Source: Rhabdophis nuchalis | Taxonomy: Eukaryota > Chordata > Lepidosauria > Squamata > Natricidae | Direction: 5' to 3' | Assembly (NCBI GenBank): GCA_039707465.1 | Contig: CM077652.1 | Span: 38,825,118 to 38,889,117, forward strand | DNA length: 64,000 nt | In this document: one piece after another, positions 1 to 11,900 of the stretch | Position numbering within the stretch: position 1 is the stretch's first letter | Layout: the number at the start of each line of letters is the position of its first letter | Position numbers and translations under genes: made by a program | The notes under the pieces: model-generated | Seen by the model: only the letters and a program-made list of their open reading frames with translations | What the model was told of the DNA's origin: nothing | Databases searched by the model: none

Positions 1-900
1 TTTTAAAATTCCTTACCACTTGCACGAATCTTCTGACACATACGGAAATAAGACTGAAGGACACAAACACACTGAACATTTGGGAGGAAGAAAAGGCAGG
101 CTATCATTCTGCCCTTCCATCTGCCTGTTTCATCCAACCCCTTAAATAGCTGAAAGTCAAGCAATTCAGTCCAAGCAAGCAAGTTGGGTCTGTGAGTAAT
201 GGTGCTCCTCCCCTGGATCCTCCCGTTGGTACTCAACTGCTTTGAAATTAATCAAATTTGGTATTCAACCCATTTTGACGTGAACATTTGGGTCCCAGTA
301 CTCTTTTGCTTGGTACGCAATGCACAAGATAGAACATGTCGCTATTGGCTGCTTTCTGACTCACTATGTCATTCTTTTTGGGAAACATTGTTTGGTACTC
401 ATCGTGCTTCCCAGAACCAATTAAGGATGAGTACGGAGGTACCACTGTACTTTAGAATGGGACCTGCAGGGAGAGATTGAAAGCTAACAATTTAGAGATC
501 TGTCCTCAACCTTTGTTAAGAGGACATTCTCCTCCTCTCCCCAGCAGCACCACAGCCCTGGCTATAAGAATACTCACCTATATGTTACGTGGAAGGCTAC
601 CTTACCTTACGGTTTCCATCCTCAGGCACTCCAGAGACACTAAATGGGAGACTGCAGGTTCCCAACTGCTCTCCCAAATATATAACTGTAATCTCCATAT
701 TGTGGGAAGCAAACATACTCATTGCATCTACCTCTACACCCCTTTTCACTGAGAAACTCAACTGAGAGCTTCCTACCTGGATCAAATTGAGGTCAGCTGC
801 TGGGATCATTTCATTATTTGTTATATCCCGGTGGTGGGCAAACTCATTAGTCAATAGAGCCAAATATCAACAGTACAACAATTGAAATTTCTTTTGAGCC
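1..900. other. CHTF18 intron 7 sequence, nothing recognised
   Basis: This stretch lies downstream (in transcript sense) of CHTF18 exon 7. Short open frames exist on both strands but none resembles a known protein and none carries a convincing splice-site pair. The next expected CHTF18 exon is not recognisable here. Confidence 0.5.
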
Positions 901-3900
901 AAAAGGTGTGGCCTGTTTTGTGGGAGTGGCTCAACGGTCATGTGACCAGGTGGCTGTGGCCAACTTGGAAAATGTGGTGAAACTCACTTAACGACGGTCT
1001 TGCTTAGCAACCAAAATGTTGGGCTCAATTGTGGCCATAAGTTCTTTCTTTCTTTATCTCTCTCTCCCACTTTCTTTTTCTTTCTTTTTTTCTTTCTATC
1101 TCTCTCTCTCGCTGTCTGTTTCTGTCTCTCTCCTCCCTCCACCCATCTCTGTCACTCTGTGTGTGGGTGTGTGTGGGTGTCTGTCTCTGATTCCCTCTCC
1201 CTCCCTCTCTGTGCCTCTCTCTGTCTCTGTCTCTCTGTGTGTCTGTCAGTCTCTCCCTCCCTCTCTCCCCCCTCTCCCCCTGGGAAGCAGCGGAGGGGCC
1301 GGCATGTCGGCTGGGGAGACTACAGCTGCCTTCTCCCGCAGCGAGAATCCAAGGGCCACCTTAAGTGCCGCTGAGGCCATCTGGGCGCCGCATGCCCACC
1401 TCCCTCCCATCCCCGTGTGGCGGGTAGCCCCGGAACGTGCGCCACGGTGGCCGTCGGAGGGAGCCAGTGGAGACGCACCCGGCTGGGCGATCTCGGACAA
1501 CGGGAGCTGCGCGTTACAGGGGTCAGGGGCAGCGGCAGCAGCCGCCACCTATGCAACAGATGGAGTCTGCCTGTGGCTGGGTGTAGGAACAGCCACACTC
1601 GAGGGGCCACGAGCCGTGGTTTGCTGACCACTGTTATATCCCAATATTCTGTGCTACTTTATTTGATATGGACTTTAGACTAATCATTAACACATGAAAC
1701 CTAAGCGAAATATGCAAGTCAACAAAAATACCGGGCTTCTCTTGGAGTATTTCCAACTAGGCTTGTTGCCCTGCAACATGTCTAGAGATGCAACATTGCC
1801 AGACAGACACCCGCCCATGCCTATCAGGCTGACCAGCATAGTTAATGGTGAGCAGTACAGAACTGCAGCCCCAAAAGATATGCAGAGCATCCAGCTACCT
1901 ACTCCTGGCTTCTAGGATTCCCAGAAGGAAACACTTACGTCATCACTGAGCAACTCCACGTAGCGTCTGGGAGTGAACTGGTCAACCCAGAGAGCGTGCT
2001 GGGCCGATGCTTCTGCTTCCGACCTGTCCCTGCTCTCCTCTTCCCCATTAGGCCCAGGGGCTTCATCTCGAGTTTCCTCAGCCCCCAGTCTGCAAAAAGA
2101 AGAATCTGGCTGGAAAAAAGTATCTGGGAAAAGTTCAGTGTCAAATGGAGGGAACTCCGCTCCAGATTGGCTGTTAACCACCTATATGAAGCCGCTGGGC
2201 AAGATCATCCGTGGTTGTGGGGTAGAGTACCATCTGTACGCTGATGATACTCAGCTGTAAATTTCTAGCCCCAACCATCCCAGCGATGCCGTTGAAGTGA
2301 TGTCCCGGTGCCTGGAGGCCGTGCGGGTCTGGATGGGGAGTAACAAACTTCGAATCAACCCGTCCAAGACCGAGTGGCTGTGGTTTCCAGTGTCCCGGTA
2401 CAGCCAGCTGACTCCATCGCTGGCCATCGGGGGCGAGTCACTAGCCCCCGTGGAGAGGGCCCGCAACTTAGGCGTCCGCCTGGATTCACGGCTGTCCTTG
2501 GATGACCATGCGACGGCAGTGACCATGGGGGCCTTTTACCAGGTTTACCTGGTACGCCAGTTGCGCCCCTTCCTTGACCGGGACGCCCTTCGCAGTCACT
2601 CAAGCGCTCGTTACGTCACGCCTAGACTATTGCAACGCTCTCTACATGGGGCTCCCCTTGAGGTGCACCCGGAGGCTCCAGTTAGTGCAGAATGCGGCCG
2701 CACGGGGGATTTTGGGAGCCTCACGGTGCTCCCACGTAACACCCCTCCTGCGCGAGCTGCACTGGCTGCCGGTGGCCTTCCGGGTGCGCTTCAAGGTGCT
2801 GGTAACCATCTTTAAATCGCTCCATGGCACAGGGCCTAGTTATTTGCGGGACCGTCTCCTGCCACATACCTCCCTCCAACCGATCCGTTCTCACAGGGAG
2901 GGCCTTCTCAGGGTGCCGTCTGGCGGCGCCTAGGGGTAGGGCCTTCTCTGTGGCAGGCCCAGCCCTCTGGAACAACCTTCCCCCTGAACTTCGTACCATC
3001 ACGGACCTTCGCCTCTTCTGCCGATCACTCAAGACGCACTTTTTTCACCTAGCCAGCCTAGCTTAGAGCCTAGATTTTGATATAATTTTAATTGGATTAG
3101 GTAGAGATTTTAACATTTTTAGCTTGAATATTTTAGCACAGGTCATCTAATTTAATTGCATTTTAATGTTACGACTGTATTTATTGTTCTTTGTTTGTAT
3201 TATTTTAAATTTTCCTGTGCACCGCCCTGAGTCCGATTGGGGAGAGAGGAGCGGTATAGAAATTGAATAAAATTGAAATTGAAAAAAAATTAAAAGGGCT
3301 TTAAACCCAATTTTTCTGTATCTCAAGTTTTAATCTGGTCAGTTAATTTTTGTTTTTATCAAAAGCAACTTTAAAATTCTGGAATTTTGATAGTATAAAA
3401 TGCAGAAGAGAAAAAAATGCTATCTTCAATCTGTATAACTTTTTCAATTTTTTTAAAATAAAATTTTTATTTTATTTTAATCAAACACAAACATAACAAA
3501 TAGAATCATCCTTCATTACATCTTGAAGAAAGTGCGTCAATTGATTACAGATACTTTTTGTGCATGTTTATAAAATGAGCAAAAAACGGCCCGTTTTTTG
3601 GTCAAAAATTTTTATGCATAGCCTTATGGAGGCTTATAGAGTGCTGCTGGGGGAGGGGGGGTAAAAAACAGCTCATTTTTTGCTCCTTTCTGCCCTCCCC
3701 AGCCCCCAGGAGCTGTCTGAAAGATTCCATAAGGCTATGCAAGGCCATTTTGGTGAAGCAGGCGGGGCTTCAGGAGTAAAAAAAACCCCGCTGTATTCGG
3801 TATATAAGACGCACCCAGATTTTCAGCCTTTTTTTAGAGGAAAAAAGGTGTGTTTTATACTCAGAAAAATACAGTACATAATAAAAGACACTCCTGAGTT

Positions 3901-5909
3901 AATCACAAATTCCTGGAAGCTGTATGGAAAGAAAGCGTGTCAATTGATTACAGATACTTTTCGTGCATGCTTATAAAATGAGCAAAAAACCCATGCCATT
4001 TTGTTTTGCAACATTATGAAAGTGGTTTGCTACTGACGTCTTCCTGGAATGCTTGTCACCCTTCCAGTCTAGCTAGAGCTCTGGGATTTCCTCTTGAGTC
4101 TCTTATCCAAGTACTAATCGTTTACTTTTTTCTTGAGATCACCCCAGGTTGAAGTTGTTCAGGTTTTAATATAAAATTTAATATAACACTTCATTAAAGC
4201 ATCGTGGAACATCCTGTGTGAACCCAAAAAGTTACTCCCAAGGTAGTTTTCCATAGGGTAACTAACAGCCTCAAAAGCCAGGCATCAGTTTGGTAGTTTA
4301 GTAAAAGTGCCTGAAGTTCTCCTTGGAAAAAGTAACTTTCCTTCTCAAGCTTAGAATTCATTTACATATTTAAAAAAGTAAAAAAGAGGAAAGCTACTAT
4401 CAAAGACACTAACTTGTGAAACTAAAAGCACCACTTAAATATTAAGTTCTATTCTTAAGTTCTTAAGAAGAACTTTGACTATAATTATGGTGTTCTCTAG
4501 AAGTGATAGGAGTTGAGAGCCCAAAACAGCTGGAAGGCATCAGGTCATGAAAGATGAGGGTCTGCGATACAGACCAAGGCTCTCCCTTGCCAAAGGGATT
4601 CCCTGGGCTACCAGAAGAGGAGCTATGAAGCTTACCTGTTCAAAACTTCCATCAACTGCTCTGAAGACTCAAGGATCTGTTTCTGGCGCTGAAATACAGA
4701 GGATAAAAAATGACATGCTGGCTTTGTGTAAAGTGAAAACATAATTACTTACAAAATAAGAAATCAAGAGACTTATCCTCCATGATTGAAATGCCACCTC
4801 TTCATTATAGAACAGAATTGGTTATCCAGTGGGGATCTCATCTGGATAATATAGGAATAATAGTTTTCAAATATTCTATTGCTGAATTTGTATGCAGCAA
4901 AAGCTCTCTGTGTGTTCCTTTGGCCACCACATTTGGAGACTTCTTGTATGAAGCCATATAACTTTGGTGTAAAATCTGATTGTGAGATATTGTTAATAAA
5001 GACAATTTGAATTGTGGCTCTGGGCTTGTTCCAGTTCAGATGTAATAGAAAAATCATATTTAATGAATACTAGGAAGTCTTAACCTGAGGGTGCCAAGAA
5101 ATGGAACAATGAATTGCATGGGAAAAAACTAACACAGTCAATGCAAAGAGGATTGAGAGCAAAAACAATGTAATGTCCGAAATTTGGTTTCTAACCGGAG
5201 GCTAAGACAATTGGCACAAAGTTTTTTAAAAGAATTTTTTTTTAAAAAAAACGGTGCTTTCCAGAACCTTAGGATTCCATTAGGAGGATGAGTTTTTGTG
5301 GGATCTTACAGGTGAAATGGATGCACCAGGGCATGTGCAGCCATTTTTTCTAAGGAAAAGCAATCATGTCACATTCACTGAATATACATTTGTTTAGTAA
5401 AACACTGGTCTCCAAAATAATTGGGAAATACAAATTGTAACTGTAGAACGTATGAAATATTAATTTTGCAAATGCAATAGCTTTATGCTTATACTGGGGA
5501 CGTTTTCTAGGATAATAATTGGGGAGTCAATTTTACAAAATTCAAATAACTTTTATATAAATTTGCATGAATAGACTTCAACAATCAAATGTATTGTCAA
5601 TAAGTGAATTCTGCAGATTGATCATGTGATACAATTTTCAGATACATATAATTTTGGGTAAGCAACTTGACTAAACAAAAGCCAATTAAATTATATTTTT
5701 ATCCTTAGCAAGTCTCATTAAAAAGGAGAATTTATCATCATCCTTTGGTGTTTAGCCGAGACAGGAGGGTTAATATCTATAATTGTTTCACAACACCCTG
5801 TTAGAGCCCCATTAAGGGAGGAGACATACTGTTTCCTTTTCTGCCTTTCGGCTCATCACCAGAGACCATCTAGACAGAAAGCCATGAGTTCCGTTGTGTT
5901 AATTTTTTA

Positions 5910-5985
<76 letters not shown>

Positions 5986-8900
5986 TTATTACTTATAAAA
6001 CCGCACCCTCTCCCCACAGGGACTCGGGGCGGTGCACAGGAGGAATAAGAACAATAACTATATACATATTTCATTAAAAATACATTAAATTAAGTGACCT
6101 GTGCTAAAATACCCGTTAAAACTATCTAACTAGAGATCCCCAATAAACCCTAAAGACAGAGGAGTAGCTATCCCAGGCCGGCAAGGCAGAAAAAGTGTGT
6201 TTTCAATTTAAGACGGAAGGAGCGGAGGTCCGTGGTGGTCCTAATATTGGGGGGGAGGTCGTTCCAGAGGGCTGGGCCCGCCACAGAGAGAGCCCTTCCC
6301 CTGGGTGTCGCCCGCTGACAAAGTCTAGTGGACGGCACCCGGAAAAGTCCCTCTCTGTGGGAGCGAATCGGTGGTGAGGATGTATGAGGCAGGATCCGAT
6401 CCCGCAAGTAGCTAGGTCCCGAGCCATGGAGCGCTTTAAAGATGATAATTAATATGTGTGTTAGTTTTATGAGCTGATCAATAAATAAATCAGAGAGACT
6501 AGGATAGATCTATTTCGAGCTTTTTAGCTCTCATCAGCTAAATAGATATAGATATTAACCCTCCTGTCTCAGCTGATGCAATTGGGAGAGCCAGGTTGGC
6601 CGAATGGTTTAAAGGCTTCTGCCTGATATGCAATACAGCCCTGGTTCGAATCCCAGTAAAGAGTATGACTAGCTGATGAGTGCTAAAAAGCTTGAAATAG
6701 ATCTATCCTAGTCTCTCTGATTTATTGATCAGCTCATAAAACTAACACACATATTAAAAAATTAACACAACGGGACTCATAGCTTTCTGTCTAGATGGTC
6801 TCTGGTGATGAGCCGAAAGGCAGAAAAGGAAACAGTATGTCTCCTCCCTTAATTGGGGCCTTAACAGATATGCATGTATGTATGTATTTATTGATCAGCT
6901 CATAAAACTAACACACACACACACACACATATATTTGTTTTTGTAGATTTTCACGGGTATAGGTATGTAGGTTTTGGTTTATTCGTGTCTTTTCCCATGT
7001 AAATTTATTTGGGAAAAGACCTGAATAAACCAAAACCTACATACATGTATGTATGTATGTATGTATGTATGTTTTGGTTTATACACACACACACACACAC
7101 ACACGTACTGTGTCACAACCCCCTGGGTAAGCCCCAAATAAGGGAGGAAGCAATGCTGCTGTCAGCCTCTGCTTTTGCCTGCATAGCCTGACATTGCAAA
7201 ACGGGGGGAGGGCTGGAGTTGCTAAGCTACTAAAGGGGCAGGAGGGAGAGAGACGGCTACAGTTCTTATCAGCTACCGGCCTGCATTCCATTCTGATGAT
7301 GACCCTGGGAAGGAACTGCACCTGATGTCGTGGCCGGCTTCACATTGGACAATCTGCTGGGGTCACTGGGATTAAGGGTGGGGTTATGCTTTGTTACGTA
7401 TGTTGCGCGCCTAAATGTTTCATTCCTTGCTTGACTTACGCTGGAGTCTCACCATTTTCAGTAAAAGTAACCTTAAACTTTTCAAATGAGTTTAAGTGTG
7501 TTCTTTCTATGATGGATTTATGATGGAAACAGTCATGACAAGAAGCAAGGAATCCAATTAACTCGTCTCTGAGCTAACCGCTTCAGCGAGTGAGAAAATA
7601 AAACCTTCAGAATGTCAGACGCGGGGAAAGAAGATTTACTGGCCTTGGCGGCCTCTGTTTCCAGTCCGGATGTCCAGGAACCCAAAGCTAAAGACGCCAG
7701 GTCAGTCGATGAACTTTTAAAGGATCTTAGCCTGGGAGGTGAACCTGAAGATAAATCAGTTCGTCACCGATGGTCAGAGGGAGTGGGCAGGAAAGGAATG
7801 TTTGAAGAAACCCCTTGGGGAGTAACTACTAGACGCAGAAGGGCCCTCCCCCCCCTCCCCCCGCTGGGAAGTGGCAGATGAGGAAATTCTTCTAAGGCAA
7901 GAGGCACAGAAGCTAATTTCGAGGGCTGATAAATTGAAACGCAGCAGGGAGAGAGAGGGAAAACGCTCCCCCGACCCTCTGGGCTGGTCGTTACTCAGGA
8001 GAGAGGAAGAGAAACTCCAAAGGGGAGGAACCCTGGCCGAGAAAGATGAGCATACACAGTGGCTAGAGACAGCCAGGGCAGAGCCCCTCCCACCCCCCCA
8101 ATGCCAAAGGAGGGAGGAAAGTCCTAGAAGGGAAGCAGCCCCCCCCACCCAGAATGACCGCTGTTCCTCCATTAGAAGTTAAGTTTGGGGGTGAAACAAA
8201 GGAATTAGGAATTTTCCTTCTGCATGTCAGCAATTATATGAGACAAGCTGCAACTGATTTACCAAGTGATGAAGCTAAGATTAGAATTGTTTGTCTGGCT
8301 TTGGGGGAAAAAGCAGCAGATTGGGTCGTGTCCCTACATAACGATAACTCCCCTATGATGAGAAATTTTGACAGATTTATGTTCGCCCTCAGAAGGCGGT
8401 TCGAAGACCCTCACATAGAACGAAAAGCCCGCTACGAATTAAGAACATTACGCCAGAATGATCAGCCAGTCCAAGATTATTCCCAGCGTTTTTGGCAATT
8501 ATCTGATTACATGAGGGGTTGGAGTGAGGAGGCCCTTATTGACATTTTCACTGAGGGCTTGCATTCTGATCTATATCAGAGATGTATCAACAGAGACAAC
8601 CCGCGAACGCTCGAAGATTGGTACGACTTGGCTGCTGATGTGGAACTTGATTTACTCAGACATACTTCCACTGATAGAAGTTTTAAAGCCCCCCCCCCCC
8701 CGTCATGACAGCGTAAGAGAAGGGTGGGGTGGACCCCGCAACAAACCCCGCAGTACAACTTGTTTTAAATGCGGGAAAGAGGGGCATTGGGCTAATGCTT
8801 GCAGAATGACATCAAGACCCCGCCCTAAGCCAGCCAATGAAATGGGCAAAAACACCAGAAGACCTGACCTTCGTACCAGACCAGCTATGTCGGGAATGGA

Positions 8901-11900
8901 GCCACTAGACCTCACTACCACCTATGGCACACCAGGGGAGGAGCCGAATGACTGGGAGAAGAAGGTCGAATCAGACGAGGAGGCGGATAAACACTGAGTG
9001 AGTTCCCGATCGGGCCCCATGACTATTCCCCTTAAACTGTAAACTCCCTCTAGTACCCATTTCTCAGAATCATTAACCCTTTTGGATTCTGGGTGTGTTG
9101 ACGGGAGGGCAGAGGTCGACCTCGAGACCCCTCTTATGTGGGGTTCCTCAGGGGTCGGTCCTCTCGCCCCTTAACACATATATGAAGCCGCTGGGCGAGA
9201 TCATCCGTGGTTTTCGGGTGGAGTACCATCTGTACGCTGACGACACTCAGCTGTACATATCCACCCCAGACCACCCCAACGATGCCGCCGAAGTGCTGTC
9301 CCGGTGTTTGGAGGCCGCACGGATCTGGATGGGTGGTAACAAACTCAAGCTCAACCCTGCCAAGACTGAGTGGCTGTAGTTTCCGGCACCCCGGTTCAGC
9401 CAGATTATTCCAACTCTGGCCATTGGGGGCGAAACACTGGCCCCCACTGGACACCGCGCAATTTGGGTGTCCTCCTGGATTCCCGGCTGTCCATGGAGGA
9501 CCATGTGGCGGCCGTGGCCAGGGGGGCGTTTCATCAGGTACGCCTGATGCGCCAATTGCGCCCCTTACTGGACCGGGCTGCCCTTCGCACAGTTACTCAA
9601 GCTCTCGTGACGTCCCGACTCGACTACTGTAATGCTCTCTACATGGGGCTTCCCTTGAGGTGCACTCGAAAGCTACAGTTAGTCCAGAATGCAGCAGCGC
9701 GGGTGATTACGGGAGCCACTAGATGCTCCCACATAACACCGATCCTGCGTGAGCTGCACTGGCTTCCTGTGGCCTTTCGGGTGCGCTTCAAGGTTTTGAC
9801 TACCATCTTTAAAGCGCTCCATGGCTAGGGTCTTCTCAGGGTGCCGTCGGCCGGGCAATGCAATCTGGCGACACCCGGGGAAGAGCCTTCTCTGTGGTGG
9901 GCCCTGCCCTTTGGAACGACTTACCCCCTGAACTCCGCACCATCTTAGACCTCCGCCTCTTCTGCCAGTGTCTAAAGACACATCTTTTTCAGCAAGCCGG
10001 CCTAGCCTAACATCCCGTGGGGACTATTTTAGAGAGTTTTAAATTGGGGATTTTAAAATTGGTTTTAGCATAGGACTAGAATAATTTAATATGTTTTTAA
10101 ATTATGTATTTATTCTTTTGTATGCTTTTAAATTCCTGTGCGCCGCCCTGGGTCCTAGGGCAGGATATAAATATGATTTAAATAAATAAATAAAAAATAG
10201 GTGGATTGCTGTCGCAAAGGACGTTGGTGACTGCAAGTCTGATTGTATTGGCTTCATCTGGGTTGATTTTGGTGAGGGAAGCTTCAACTCCGAATATGAT
10301 GTCTTCAGTGGGGATGTGTTTAGGGGCGATTGCAAAGTTGAATCCTCTGGAAGGGACATTGGTTTCAGCTGTGGTGAGGGTTGTGTCTGATATGTTGTGT
10401 ACTGTGTTTCATGAGTTGCTGTGGAGGGGAGTTGGGCTTCTGTTGTTTTTCTAGTCTGTGGAGTTTGTTGGTGTGCGTGTCTGTCTTATAGGAGATTTCT
10501 GTTTTGGCTCTCAAGAGGGCTAGTTGTTTGAATTTGTCCCAGAGTGCTGGGTGGATTTTGTTGCTGAGTTTGAGATGAAGAGTGAGTAGGTCCCAGTTGG
10601 TTTGGTCTAGTAGGAATCTGTGGACTTCATTTCTGATTAGGGCTAATTCAGTTATTTTCAGGATCCTTTCGGTGGCTGAGGTTTTACAATGGAATTTTAG
10701 TTGGAAGCATGTGGGGACAATACCTCCCGCCTACAAGACATCTGGAAATCAGCACTAACCAACAAGCAAGTCTCACCCACCACCCAGGCCATTACAATAC
10801 AAAAGAACAACGAACACACAGCCAGCACCAATCTATCAATCATGATACAACTACACAGCCAATTAACCCACTCACAGCAACAAAGCCAGCACTCCACACA
10901 CCCCCATCAAGAATCAAGATTTATAGAAATATGGCAGTTCCGAAGCCAAAAACACCAGCCTGAAATTGGTGAGTGAGACCTCGCCGAAATGTTGCCAAAA
11001 CAATCTCAATCTTACACAGGAAAAGACCCATACAATCAGAATAGATATTGGCTGACACTTATGGTAGCTAAATGGAGATGAAAATTAATTTAATTGGCGG
11101 CTAAGACAAATTAGGAATTTATGCACCAATTGAAGATAAAGTAACATTTTATAATGGATTTAAATTAGTAGACTTATATGAAAACTGATGCCTGAGGGGA
11201 GATTGGCTCAGAGCGGTCAGTCCAAAAAATGACAGAACCGCTGCGAAAGACATTGAGAACGCAAGGCAAACTAATGATGTATGTTTTGCGTATGATGGAC
11301 AATCTAGAGCTGCGATGGTGAACCTATGGCATCCGTGCCACAGGTGGTACGTGGAGCCATTTGTCAGGGCATGCGAAGCATTGCCTTGTCAGCTGGCCAG
11401 TGCGCATGTGCGCGCTGGCCAGCTGACTTTGGCCTTCTTTTGAGGCTGTTTTTCACCCTCCGGAGGCTTTCCTGAAGCTTCCAAAGCACAAAAACCGGAC
11501 CTTGGGCAAACCGCAAGTCCAGGAACCTGAAAGTTCAGGAATGGTGACTTCCAGTTTGTCTGAAGGGCCAATTTTTGACCTCCGGAGCCTTCAGGAGGGG
11601 AGCATGCGTGCATAGCATTATGGTGTGGCACGCCAGTGCACGACCCCCCCTGTGTCCCCCCCCCCCCGCATTTGGCACGGCAGCCAAAAAAAGGTTTCCC
11701 ATCACTGATCTAGAGTCTATGGATATTGGGTGCGCTTCAAGGTGCTGACTACCATCTTTAAATCGCTCCATGGCTCAGGGCCTGGCTATATACGAGACCG
11801 CCTTCTGCCCCATACATCCCTTCGACCGATCCGCTCCCACAGAGAGGGGCTTCTCCGGGTACCGTCGGCTGGGCAATGCCGGTTGGCGACGCCCTGGGGA

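Larger units (their letters stand above)
5799..6867. repeat. Long inverted repeat (foldback) with a tRNA-like sequence in the loop
   Basis: The left arm is 5799-5913 plus 6456-6539, split by an L2 insertion; the right arm, in reverse, is 6671-6867. With the L2 removed the arms pair over roughly 200 bp, from ctgttagagcc (left outer end) to the agctgatgag motif next to the loop. The 131-bp loop (6540-6670) holds the tRNA-like sequence at 6584-6663. The stretch from aatttttta to gtgtgttag is continuous in the right arm, which proves the left arm was interrupted later. Confidence 0.75.

Noticed and set aside
3..236. Minus-strand 77-codon frame at the left edge as a further CHTF18 exon
   Set aside because: Its peptide does not resemble the expected CHTF18 segment after LLSDD and there is no convincing splice-site pair.
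1000..1631. Overlapping 100-200-codon open frames on both strands
   Set aside because: They fall in a CT-rich tract and a GC-rich block where stop codons are rare. No domain, homology or splice context supports a gene.
6584..6663. Functional tRNA gene
   Set aside because: A and B boxes are present, but I could not fold a clean cloverleaf with an anticodon arm, and it sits in a repeat loop. A SINE head or pseudogene is more likely.
7612..8997. Domesticated gag gene (RTL/PEG10-like)
   Set aside because: An LTR sits directly upstream, a protease box follows, and the ORF is broken, so an ordinary retrotransposon is the simpler reading.
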